From: Lactococcus cremoris subsp. cremoris NBRC 100676
GTDB taxonomy: Bacteria; Bacillota; Bacilli; Lactobacillales; Streptococcaceae
Assembly: GCF_001591705.1 (NCBI RefSeq)
Contig: NZ_BCVK01000003.1
Coordinates: 1 to 64,000 of the forward strand
Length of the DNA: 64,000 nucleotides
Direction: 5' to 3'
Positions 56,024 through 63,284 of the stretch are shown here, piece by piece; the stretch's first letter is position 1, and every line of letters starts with the position of its first letter. The position numbers and the translations under genes are program-made. Under the pieces are notes generated by a model. That model was not told where the DNA came from and did no database searches. It saw only the letters and a list, made by a program, of their open reading frames with translations.

Positions 56024-56887
56024 TCAAAGTTTCAAGTCCCAAGCGGGCAATTCTCCACCATCAGGATACTGTTCTTTGATTGCTTTTTCTGTTGCTTTTG
56101 AAGCATAGGCTTTGGCAACTTCTTTATAAACTTTATTATTTTTTTCTTTACTTGTCGCAGCAATAAAGTTGATGTATTGAGCAGAAGTTTTATTAAGTGG
56201 CTCCATGAAGACTGATTCAGATTTTGGCAAACTAGCGGCTGTCGCATAATTATAATTAACCACCGAAAGAGCAACTGAATCAAGAGCACGTGGTGTTTGA
56301 CTTGCATCCACTTCTTTGAATTTCAATTGATGAGGATTTTCTGTGATATCTGGTAAGCCCACCAGTTTACTTGAATCACTAGTTGTCAATTTAAGCAAAC
56401 CTGCACTTTGGAGTACAAACAATGCCCGACTTTCATTTGAAGCATCATTAGGAATAGCAACCGTTGAACCCTCTTTTAAATCTGACAATTTGCTAATTTC
56501 TTTTGAATAAATATGCATAGGTGTGATATAAGTATTCCCTACGGCAACAATATCACTCTTGTGCGCCTTATTCCATGTTTTTACATAATTATAAGACTGA
56601 AAAGCGTTGATATCAATATCTCCTGACAGAAGAGCTTCATTTGGCTGATTATAATCAGAAAAATAAACAAATTTCAGCTTCAAATCGTATTTTTCTTTAG
56701 CGGTTTTAGCTACTGATTTCCAAACTTCCTGATCTTGTTTGTCGCCACTCATAATTCCAACTTTGACTGTTTTTTCGCCAGCAGATGCTTTCACTCCGCC
56801 TTGATGGTTCAAACTAAAGAAGGCAACCAGCGCAACAAGAATAAGAACAGCAACAGCAATGATAATATTTCGATTTTTAGGATTCAA
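56024..56887 (-). CDS. plpC: MetQ/NlpA-family methionine-binding protein PlpC
   Basis: 287 residues with the NLPA domain (GIMSGDKQDQEVWKSV, NDASNESRALFVLQSAGLL, DASQTPRALDSVALSVVN). The start is TTG (LNPKNRN), with GGAG at the same distance as the plpB ATG; the two leaders share a block of over 20 bases, evidence of tandem duplication. Anchor segment near 8-25, no lipobox Cys. More diverged from plpA and plpB than they are from each other. Confidence 0.92.
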   Translation of the reverse strand: MNPKNRNIIIAVAVLILVALVAFFSLNHQGGVKASAGEKTVKVGIMSGDKQDQEVWKSVAKTAKEKYDLKLKFVYFSDYNQPNEALLSGDIDINAFQSYNYVKTWNKAHKSDIVAVGNTYITPMHIYSKEISKLSDLKEGSTVAIPNDASNESRALFVLQSAGLLKLTTSDSSKLVGLPDITENPHQLKFKEVDASQTPRALDSVALSVVNYNYATAASLPKSESVFMEPLNKTSAQYINFIAATSKEKNNKVYKEVAKAYASKATEKAIKEQYPDGGELPAWDLKL

Positions 56888-57032
56888 AATTTTCTCCAAT
56901 TTCTACTGACAAAGCTGTCAGAGAACTTTCATTTACTTCTCAGGAAAACTCATCCATTCATCAGAAAATAGGAAATTTCGTCAGTAACTCTAACTTCCTG
57001 TGATGCTGATAAACAATTAAGTGCAAAAGAAA

Positions 57033-57893
57033 TTATTTTAATTTCAAGCCCCAAGCAGGAATGGTGCTCTTATCCGGATATGCTTTTGCGATGGCTTTTT
57101 TGGTTGCTTCTGATTCATAAGCTTTGACAACATCTTTATAAACGCTACTATTTGCATCTTTTTTGTTAGCAACAATTATATTAATCCATTGTTGACTATC
57201 TTTGTTGACAGGCTCAGTGAAAATTGCATCAGCTTTCTTTAAACCTGCAGTAACGGCATAATTATTATTGATAACTGCGGCGTCAACTGAATCTAAAGCA
57301 CGCGCAGTTTGTGAAGCATCAAGTTCTTTAATAACCAAATTTTTCGGATTTGAAGTGATATCTTTGACTGTCGCGAGCGTTTGACCAGAAACATCCAATT
57401 TAATCAAGCCGGCAGACTTCAAGACATAAAGCGCACGACTTTCATTTGACGCATCATTTGGTACTGCAATAGTTCCGCCCTCTTTGATATCAGACAAAGT
57501 CTTAAGACTCTTAGAATAGACACTGATTGGCGAAATTACAGTATCACCAATGGCCACCAAATCACCATTATTTGCTTTATTCCATGCTTTTAAGAAAGCA
57601 TAATGTTGAAAAGCATTCAAATCAATATCACCATTTTTCAAGGCTGTATTTGGTTGTGTATAATCTGTGAAATGAGTGAACTTCAAAGTAATTCCATACT
57701 TATCTTTGGCTGTTTTAGATACTGTTTGCCAAATACTGTCATCTTCTTTAGTTCCTGTCATTATTCCAATTTTCACTGTTTTATTGACTGTTTTATTTGC
57801 TTTAGTTTGATGTCCAAAGCCAATGAAAGCAGCAATAGCAATAATAACAACCACAATTATTCCAATAATAATATTACGATTTCTAGGATTCAT
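57033..57893 (-). CDS. plpB: MetQ/NlpA-family methionine-binding protein PlpB
   Basis: 286 residues; MNPRNRNI start preceded by TTGGAGAAAATT, so the in-frame TTG further upstream is part of the SD. Close paralogue of PlpA (THFTDYTQPNTALKNGDIDL and more shared). NLPA domain complete, ending YPDKSTIPAWGLKLK. N-terminal membrane segment about 9-26 without Cys. Confidence 0.93.
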   Translation of the reverse strand: MNPRNRNIIIGIIVVVIIAIAAFIGFGHQTKANKTVNKTVKIGIMTGTKEDDSIWQTVSKTAKDKYGITLKFTHFTDYTQPNTALKNGDIDLNAFQHYAFLKAWNKANNGDLVAIGDTVISPISVYSKSLKTLSDIKEGGTIAVPNDASNESRALYVLKSAGLIKLDVSGQTLATVKDITSNPKNLVIKELDASQTARALDSVDAAVINNNYAVTAGLKKADAIFTEPVNKDSQQWINIIVANKKDANSSVYKDVVKAYESEATKKAIAKAYPDKSTIPAWGLKLK

Positions 57894-58037
57894 AATTTTC
57901 TCCAATTTCTACTGACCAAACTGTTTTGAAAACAGTTTAAGTCTTCTGTCAGTAAAATTTATTAGCCTTAAGGCAAGAATTTCTAAAATAGAAACTCCCG
58001 AAGTTCTGACCTAACCGTTACTCCGTCAACGAATTTG

Positions 58038-58898
58038 CTAGTCGAGTTTCAATCCCCAAGCAGCAATTTTTCTCTTATCAGGATAAGCTTTTTCAATTGC
58101 TTTCTTCGTTGCTTCAGTTTGGTAAGCTTTGACTACTTCTTTATAAATTTTGTTATTTTCATCTTTTTTATTTGCAACGATGATATTAATCCATTGCTCA
58201 CTATCTTTGTTTACAGGTTCAGTATAAATAGACTCTTCAACCGTTAATTTTGCTGTTGTTGCAAAATCGTCATTAATTACTGCTGCTGTAATTGAATCAA
58301 GCGCACGTGGTGTTTGTGCCGCATCTAATTCTTTTATGACCAAATTTTTTGGATTAGAATTAATATCTTTAACCGTCGCAAGTGTATCACCTGATACAGA
58401 AAGGCCAATCAGACCAGCATTTTTCAAAACATAAAGCGCGCGGCTTTCATTTGAATCATCATTCGGTACAGCAATTGTATCTCCTGATTTAATTTGGCTC
58501 AATGAAGTGATTTTTTTAGAATAAAGACGAATAGGTGAAATTGTAGTATTTCCAATCGCCTTCAAATCACCATTATTAGCTTTATTCCAAGCATTTAAGA
58601 AAGCATAATGTTGGAAGGCATTCAAATCAATATCGCCATTTTTCAAAGCTGTATTTGGTTGTGTATAATCTGTAAAATGAGTAAATTTTAAAGTAATTCC
58701 GTATTTGTCTTTGGCTGTTTTTGAAACAGTAGACCAAATGGAATCATCTTCTTTAGTTCCTGTCATTATTCCAATATTCACAGTTTTATTTGCCGTTTTA
58801 CTTCCGCCAGATTTGTGATTAAAACCGAAGAATGCAGCGATAGCAACAATTACAACAACAATAACGACAAGTAAAATATTTCTGTTTCTTGGATTCAT
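58038..58898 (-). CDS. plpA: MetQ/NlpA-family methionine-binding protein PlpA
   Basis: First gene of the methionine uptake operon; 286 residues from MNPRNRN (GGGAG upstream). NLPA domain with GIMTGTKEDDSIWSTV, NDDSNESRALYVLKNAGLI, DAAQTPRALDSITAAVIN and C-terminal YPDKRKIAAWGLKLD. A Val/Ile-rich anchor (8-24), no lipobox Cys. Expression is probably controlled by the T-box leader upstream. Confidence 0.93.
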   Translation of the reverse strand: MNPRNRNILLVVIVVVIVAIAAFFGFNHKSGGSKTANKTVNIGIMTGTKEDDSIWSTVSKTAKDKYGITLKFTHFTDYTQPNTALKNGDIDLNAFQHYAFLNAWNKANNGDLKAIGNTTISPIRLYSKKITSLSQIKSGDTIAVPNDDSNESRALYVLKNAGLIGLSVSGDTLATVKDINSNPKNLVIKELDAAQTPRALDSITAAVINDDFATTAKLTVEESIYTEPVNKDSEQWINIIVANKKDENNKIYKEVVKAYQTEATKKAIEKAYPDKRKIAAWGLKLD

Positions 58899-59044
58899 TT
58901 CTTCTCCCTTTTTTCTAATTGATTTATTTTTCAAAATCAATTATTTCCCTTTGATAAACTTTTGCATCATATCAGAAAATTAACCGTGCACCTGCCAATT
59001 TTCTGACTCTAAACAAATTCGTCAAACAAAAACAATCTGACTAA

Positions 59045-59321
59045 ACAAAAAGAGCCCATTTCATAAAAAGAAACGAGCTATATCGTGGTACCATTCTTGA
59101 TTTAAGCACTTTGTAGCTCACTGAAAATTTTCAGATAAACTTTACAAAAGCAAACTTTTAAGTTCAATAACGAGAACCATGCCGTCAAAAGCTTGGTAAA
59201 ACCTCACTTTTGCTACGCTTATCAAGCCATTTTCATTGCTTCATTCAGGCTTGCTCTCACCGCTACAAGCTCTCTGTACTGACTTTCACAATTACTTACT
59301 CGACCGCTTTTATTTTGTCCG
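59045..59321 (-). promoter_or_regulatory. T-box riboswitch upstream of plpA (probably methionine)
   Basis: On the minus strand AAGAATGGTACCACG (59084-59098) is the T-box element that pairs with the tRNA acceptor end, followed by a terminator GCTCGTTTC / GAAATGGGCTC with U-run (59046-59079). Upstream lie GAAAGTCAGTACAGAGAGC and GGTGAGAGC, typical of Stem I. Two ATG triplets in the Stem I 3' side (near 59237 and 59250) could be the Met specifier; I could not decide. Uncharged tRNA-Met would favour read-through into plpA. Confidence 0.85.
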
Positions 59322-59327
59322 AATTTG

Positions 59328-59356
59328 TGTATAGATTTATTCTAACAGACTTTCAA
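59328..59356 (-). promoter_or_regulatory. Promoter of the T-box/plp operon
   Basis: TTGAAA (59356-59351), 17-nt spacer, TATACA (59333-59328). Confidence 0.7.
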
Positions 59357-59495
59357 ATTTTTTGAATTATTGATTTTTTATGTTGCCTTAAAAAATTTTT
59401 AAGTTTAATTTATAAAATAGAATTCTGATCTCCCATCAATGCTTTTCAACATAAATTATGCTAAACTTAAACTTGTAAAAATAAATATTTGCACA

Positions 59496-59631
59496 ATGGG
59501 TCTATTGACAAGTCTGTCAGTAGCGAGAAATACCATCTGACCTGATCTGGGTAATGCCAGCGTAGGAATGTGTTAAGACAATCGTCTAATTTCTAACCCT
59601 CCTTTTGTGCGCATCAAAAAGGAGTTTTTTT
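59496..59631 (+). promoter_or_regulatory. TPP riboswitch (thi box) and terminator controlling thiT
   Basis: Conserved CCTGATCTGGGTAATGCC followed by AGCGTAGGAA identifies the TPP aptamer (59496-59575). The expression platform is a stem CTCCTTTT (59599-59606) / AAAAGGAG (59617-59624) with a T-run 59625-59631 reaching the ATG at 59632. The SD (AGGAG) is thus in the terminator stem, so the same hairpin can stop transcription and hide the SD. Confidence 0.93.
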
Positions 59632-60180
59632 ATGTCTAATTCTAAGTTCAATGTCCGTTTATTAACGGAAATTGCCTTCATGGCGGCACTCGCCTTCATC
59701 ATCAGCCTCATTCCAAATACTGTTTATGGTTGGATTATCGTTGAAATCGCCTGTATCCCTATCCTTCTTCTCAGCTTACGACGAGGTTTAACCGCTGGTC
59801 TCGTTGGAGGATTAATCTGGGGAATTCTTTCAATGATTACTGGACATGCTTATATCTTAAGCCTATCCCAAGCTTTCATTGAATATCTTGTGGCTCCTGT
59901 TTCACTCGGAATAGCTGGCCTTTTCCGCCAAAAAACAGCCCCTCTAAAACTAGCACCTGTACTTTTGGGAACTTTTGTTGCTGTTCTTCTTAAATACTTT
60001 TTCCATTTCATTGCCGGAATTATTTTCTGGAGCCAATATGCTTGGAAAGGTTGGGGCGCTGTTGCTTATTCTCTTGCTGTTAATGGAATCAGCGGTATTT
60101 TGACGGCCATTGCTGCCTTTGTTATCTTAATAATTTTTGTCAAAAAATTCCCTAAACTTTTTATCCATAGTAATTACTAA
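59632..60180 (+). CDS. thiT: Thiamine ECF transporter S component ThiT
   Basis: High-affinity thiamine-binding membrane protein working with the shared EcfAA'T module. 182 residues, six membrane segments; the sequence matches the L. lactis ThiT of known structure in length and in features such as the EIACIPI and [12 protein letters not shown] segments, whose Trp and Glu residues bind thiamine. Start at MSNSKFN after AAGGAG. Monocistronic, under the TPP riboswitch. Confidence 0.97.
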   Translation: MSNSKFNVRLLTEIAFMAALAFIISLIPNTVYGWIIVEIACIPILLLSLRRGLTAGLVGGLIWGILSMITGHAYILSLSQAFIEYLVAPVSLGIAGLFRQKTAPLKLAPVLLGTFVAVLLKYFFHFIAGIIFWSQYAWKGWGAVAYSLAVNGISGILTAIAAFVILIIFVKKFPKLFIHSNY

Positions 60181-60207
60181 TAAACCTGTTAGTAAAATTA
60201 TTATATC

Positions 60208-60243
60208 TTGTCAGTCAGAATAAAATCTTCTATAATATAGCTA
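60208..60243 (+). promoter_or_regulatory. Promoter of ybaK/ebsC, leaderless
   Basis: TTGTCA, 17-nt spacer, TATAAT (60231-60236), then 6 nt to ATG. No SD. Confidence 0.8.
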
Positions 60244-60719
60244 TGTCTAAAAAGCAAAAATTAAAGAAAACACTTGTAGAACAAATTCTTGATAAGGCGA
60301 AAATTGAGCATACTGGACTTGCCATCAATGCTTTGGAAAGTGATAGCCTTCCTGACGATATTAATCGTAGTGATATCTATAAAACACTCGCATTGATTGG
60401 AGATAAAACAGGACCTGTCATTGGTATTCTTCCTTTGACAGAGCATCTGTCAGAAAAAAAATTAGCAAAAGTTTCGGGCAACAAAAAAGTAAGTATGATT
60501 CCTCAAAAAGACCTACAAAAAACCACGGGTTATATTCACGGGGCAAATAATCCCGTAAGCATTTGGCAAAATAAAAAGTTTCCAATTTATATTGATTCCA
60601 TTGCTTTGGAACATGACTTTATTGTCTGTTCCGCGGGTGAAGTTGGACGTAGTATAAAAATTGCTCCCCAAGAACTAGCAGATTTTGTCCATGCTCACTT
60701 TGTTGAAATCAGAGAATAA
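60243..60719 (+). CDS. ybaK: YbaK/EbsC aminoacyl-tRNA deacylase
   Basis: Hydrolyses mischarged Cys-tRNA(Pro). 158 residues, YbaK fold: KTLALIGDKTGPVIGILPLTEHLSEKKLA contains the conserved Lys used for catalysis, and GYIHGANNPVSIW and SAGEVGRSIKIAPQEL are family motifs. Leaderless promoter geometry. Ends in a TTACTGACAG-type terminator. Confidence 0.94.
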   Translation: MSKKQKLKKTLVEQILDKAKIEHTGLAINALESDSLPDDINRSDIYKTLALIGDKTGPVIGILPLTEHLSEKKLAKVSGNKKVSMIPQKDLQKTTGYIHGANNPVSIWQNKKFPIYIDSIALEHDFIVCSAGEVGRSIKIAPQELADFVHAHFVEIRE

Positions 60720-60720
60720 A

Positions 60721-60752
60721 AATACTGACAGAAATTCTGTCAGTATTTTTTT
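60721..60752 (+). terminator. Terminator of ybaK
   Basis: AATACTGACAG / CTGTCAGTATT perfect 11-bp stem (60721-60731 with 60737-60747) and T-run. Confidence 0.9.
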
Positions 60753-60771
60753 GTATATTTGGAGCAATAGT

Positions 60772-60800
60772 TTGCAAAAATTCTTCTTTTTTAGTATATT
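60772..60800 (+). promoter_or_regulatory. bioY promoter
   Basis: TTGCAA, 17-nt spacer, TATATT. No clear BirA operator seen. Confidence 0.7.
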
Positions 60801-60830
60801 TTATTTTATACATAAAACAAAGGACTCGGA

Positions 60831-61379
60831 ATGCAAAACACAAAATTATATTCATTAACCCTAATTGCTCTTGGTGCAGCGATTATCGCGGTTCTTTCTC
60901 CATTGGCTATCCCAATTGGTATCGTCCCAGTCACCTTACAAACACTAGCTGTCGGACTCGTTGCCACAGTACTCAAAGCACGTGAAACTTTCTTTGCCAT
61001 TTTACTTTATCTACTTCTCGGATTTATTGGAATTCCCGTATTCACTGGAGGAACTTCAGGAATTGCTGTTCTTTTTGGACCAACTGGTGGATTTCTACTT
61101 GCTTTTTTAATCATGGGAACCCTCATTTCTTGGGGACTTCATCAAATCAAATACAAAACAATCCCAGCTTTTATCATAAATATTGTTGGTCATCTCCTAA
61201 TGTTGGTCATCGGCACTCTCTGGCTCAAATTTTTCACTCAAGTGGATTGGTCTTTGGCATTAAAGCTTGGATTCACTCCCTTTGTATTTGTTGAAATCAT
61301 TAAAGCTATCCTTGTTACAATCTTTGGATTAGCACTGATACGTGCACTCTCTCACACAAATAAATACTTTACAAACTAG
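60831..61379 (+). CDS. bioY: Biotin ECF transporter S component BioY
   Basis: Biotin-capturing membrane protein, 182 residues with six segments. IPIGIVPVTLQTLAVGL, GIPVFTGGTSGIAVLFGPTGGFL are the BioY signatures. Has its own promoter and works with the shared ECF module encoded elsewhere. The DUF3397 gene follows 23 bp downstream. Confidence 0.96.
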   Translation: MQNTKLYSLTLIALGAAIIAVLSPLAIPIGIVPVTLQTLAVGLVATVLKARETFFAILLYLLLGFIGIPVFTGGTSGIAVLFGPTGGFLLAFLIMGTLISWGLHQIKYKTIPAFIINIVGHLLMLVIGTLWLKFFTQVDWSLALKLGFTPFVFVEIIKAILVTIFGLALIRALSHTNKYFTN

Positions 61380-61403
61380 TCTAAAACCGCTACAATTAGT
61401 CTA
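61368..61403 (+). promoter_or_regulatory. Leaderless promoter of DUF3397 gene inside bioY end
   Basis: TTTACA (61368), 17-nt spacer, TACAAT (61391-61396), 6 nt to ATG, no SD. The -35 lies in the last bioY codons. Confidence 0.7.
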
Positions 61404-61759
61404 TGTTTATAAAAGTACTTATGGCGCTATATCCGCTTATCGTCTTTATTGCGTTGGTCTTTATTTTCAAGTTTTTCAGACTACGTCATTTAACCAATCG
61501 TAAATTAAAAATTCCAGATGTATTCACACTTTTTCTAATTCTAGGAATGCAAATCTTTTCAAAAAATGTAACAAGTATCAGTATTATTCCTTACTATCTG
61601 CTAATCATTTCTGGTTTAGCACTTATTTTGTTGTTACTTGATTTGTTCTATTATAAACAATTCGCCTACCGCCGCTTTTTAAAGCTTTGGTGGCGACTGA
61701 CCTTCTTTATTACTTTGATTATTTACCTCATCCTTGTTGTGATGACCTTTACCCATTAA
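61403..61759 (+). CDS. DUF3397 family membrane protein
   Basis: 118 residues with four hydrophobic segments, as DUF3397 (function unknown to me). RKLKIPDVFTLFLILGMQIFS and the KLWWRLTFFI segment fit the family. The promoter geometry predicts a leaderless mRNA, although it may also be read from bioY. Followed by a terminator that closes this conserved region. Confidence 0.78.
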   Translation: MFIKVLMALYPLIVFIALVFIFKFFRLRHLTNRKLKIPDVFTLFLILGMQIFSKNVTSISIIPYYLLIISGLALILLLLDLFYYKQFAYRRFLKLWWRLTFFITLIIYLILVVMTFTH

Positions 61760-61792
61760 AAAACCTATCAGACCTAACTGATGGGTTTTTTA
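61758..61792 (+). terminator. Terminator of DUF3397 gene
   Basis: AAAAAACCTATCAG / CTGATGGGTTTTTT stem with T-run. 61793-61989 beyond it holds nothing I recognise. Confidence 0.85.
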
Positions 61793-61989
61793 ATCGTTAA
61801 ACTTTTTCTCTTATAAAATTGAAAAGAATTCAGAATTATCCTTCCCTAATTAAAATGTACCTCTCTAATCGCACTTTATGGTACCCTTAGAAGAAAAATA
61901 TTTCAAATTAGTCGCAGATAAGATTTCATATCTCTCAGGCTGCTTTATTATTATATTGCTCAAAGAGTCAAATTCTCTAAAGTAAAAAC

Positions 61990-63229
61990 TCAGTAAATAT
62001 AGTTTTCTTTATCTGCTCTGTCAACAAACCAAAATCCAACTATTAATACCCCAAACATCAAAAATGAAGAAAATAGATAAATCCAACCTCCTGAAAAATT
62101 ATCAAACAATACTCCATAAAACCTTAAACCGAGTGATGAAAGAATCTGAGCAGAGGTATCTATAATTGAGAACGCTCTTCCTTGTATATTTTCAGGAATA
62201 TTATTTTGAGCAAAGGTCATCATTGGTACTCTAGAAAAGCCTAAACCTAATCCCATAAATAACATCAATACAGATAAAACAACTACCGTAAAAACTATTG
62301 ACCCTATCAAAAAGCTCAAAATAATTCCAAATGAGAAAATAACAAAAGCACAGGAAAAGTATGAAATTTTCAGCAATTTAAAAAGCTGAAACTTAGGTAA
62401 TTTTTGTACTAATAAACTACTCAAAATAATTCCAAGAGGAAAGCTAAACTGGACAATGCCTAGTATCACTGTATTTCCTTGATAATTGTTGTTTAAAATA
62501 AACGGAATTCCAACATTAATGGAACCCAATAAAAATTTAAGAACAATCATGATGGAAACAATAATCATTACAATATATTTTTTATTTAAAAGCTGTAAAA
62601 CTCTTTTATATGAAATTTTTTCAACACTAACGCTCTCTTCTTCATTCTTCGTATCAAACCTCTCAAAGTTTAATCGAAATACTAACAAAACAACAATAGA
62701 TTCACAGACTATCTCAACCCAAGAAAAAATTCTGACTGAAATGAAAGTAAGAGTAAACCCAGCGACCGCTGGGGAAACGATGGCAAATAAAGCCCCTATC
62801 CCTTGTTCAATGCCATTTATTTTTGACATTTCAGTTTTATCATCTGATAGCGACTTTACAGAAGCATACATTGTAATTGAAAATAATAGATCTCCTAAAT
62901 TAAGACCAATAGAAAAAAGAATGTAAATTATTAAACCATGAAATGGTTGAAAAATAAAGCTCAGTAAAACAAACAAACAAACTGAACACTTGGGCAATCA
63001 CAAGCAAATGTTTATGGTCGTATCTATCAACGATTATTCCGATTACTGGCATAGCAATAAGCATTACGAGAGAAGATATTGTAGACAATAGCGCAAATTG
63101 AGAGGCCTGATGTGTCTCCTTTAATACTGTCCACGAAATCATAAAAGTCAACGTACCACTTGCTAAACTTCCAAAAAGAAACATCAAAAAAATTGTTAAT
63201 AGTTTATTTTGTGTAAAATATTTTTTCAC
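61990..63229 (-). pseudogene. MFS exporter with frameshift in a tetranucleotide repeat
   Basis: MFS transporter of about 410 residues, 12 segments. Starts with GTG after AGGAGG. The first frame reads correctly through VDRYDHKHLLVIAQVFSLFV (loop 2-3 motif and segment 3) and then diverges; the rest, starting LLSFIFQPFHGLIIYILF, lies in another frame. Between them is (GTTT)4 (62967-62982 as AAAC on plus). With three units the frame is restored exactly: VFSLFVLLSFIFQ. So a one-unit expansion inactivated the gene, or it is phase-variable. Follows the ThiF gene by 55 bp; likely exports its product. Confidence 0.85.
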
Positions 63230-63284
63230 AATTCCTCCTATAATTAATTACTTAGTGTACTTGCAGTCGATTTATCCAAAATGT

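Noticed and set aside
60806-61000. Minus-strand ORF covering the bioY start
   Set aside because: Antisense shadow of bioY and its promoter; no recognisable domain.
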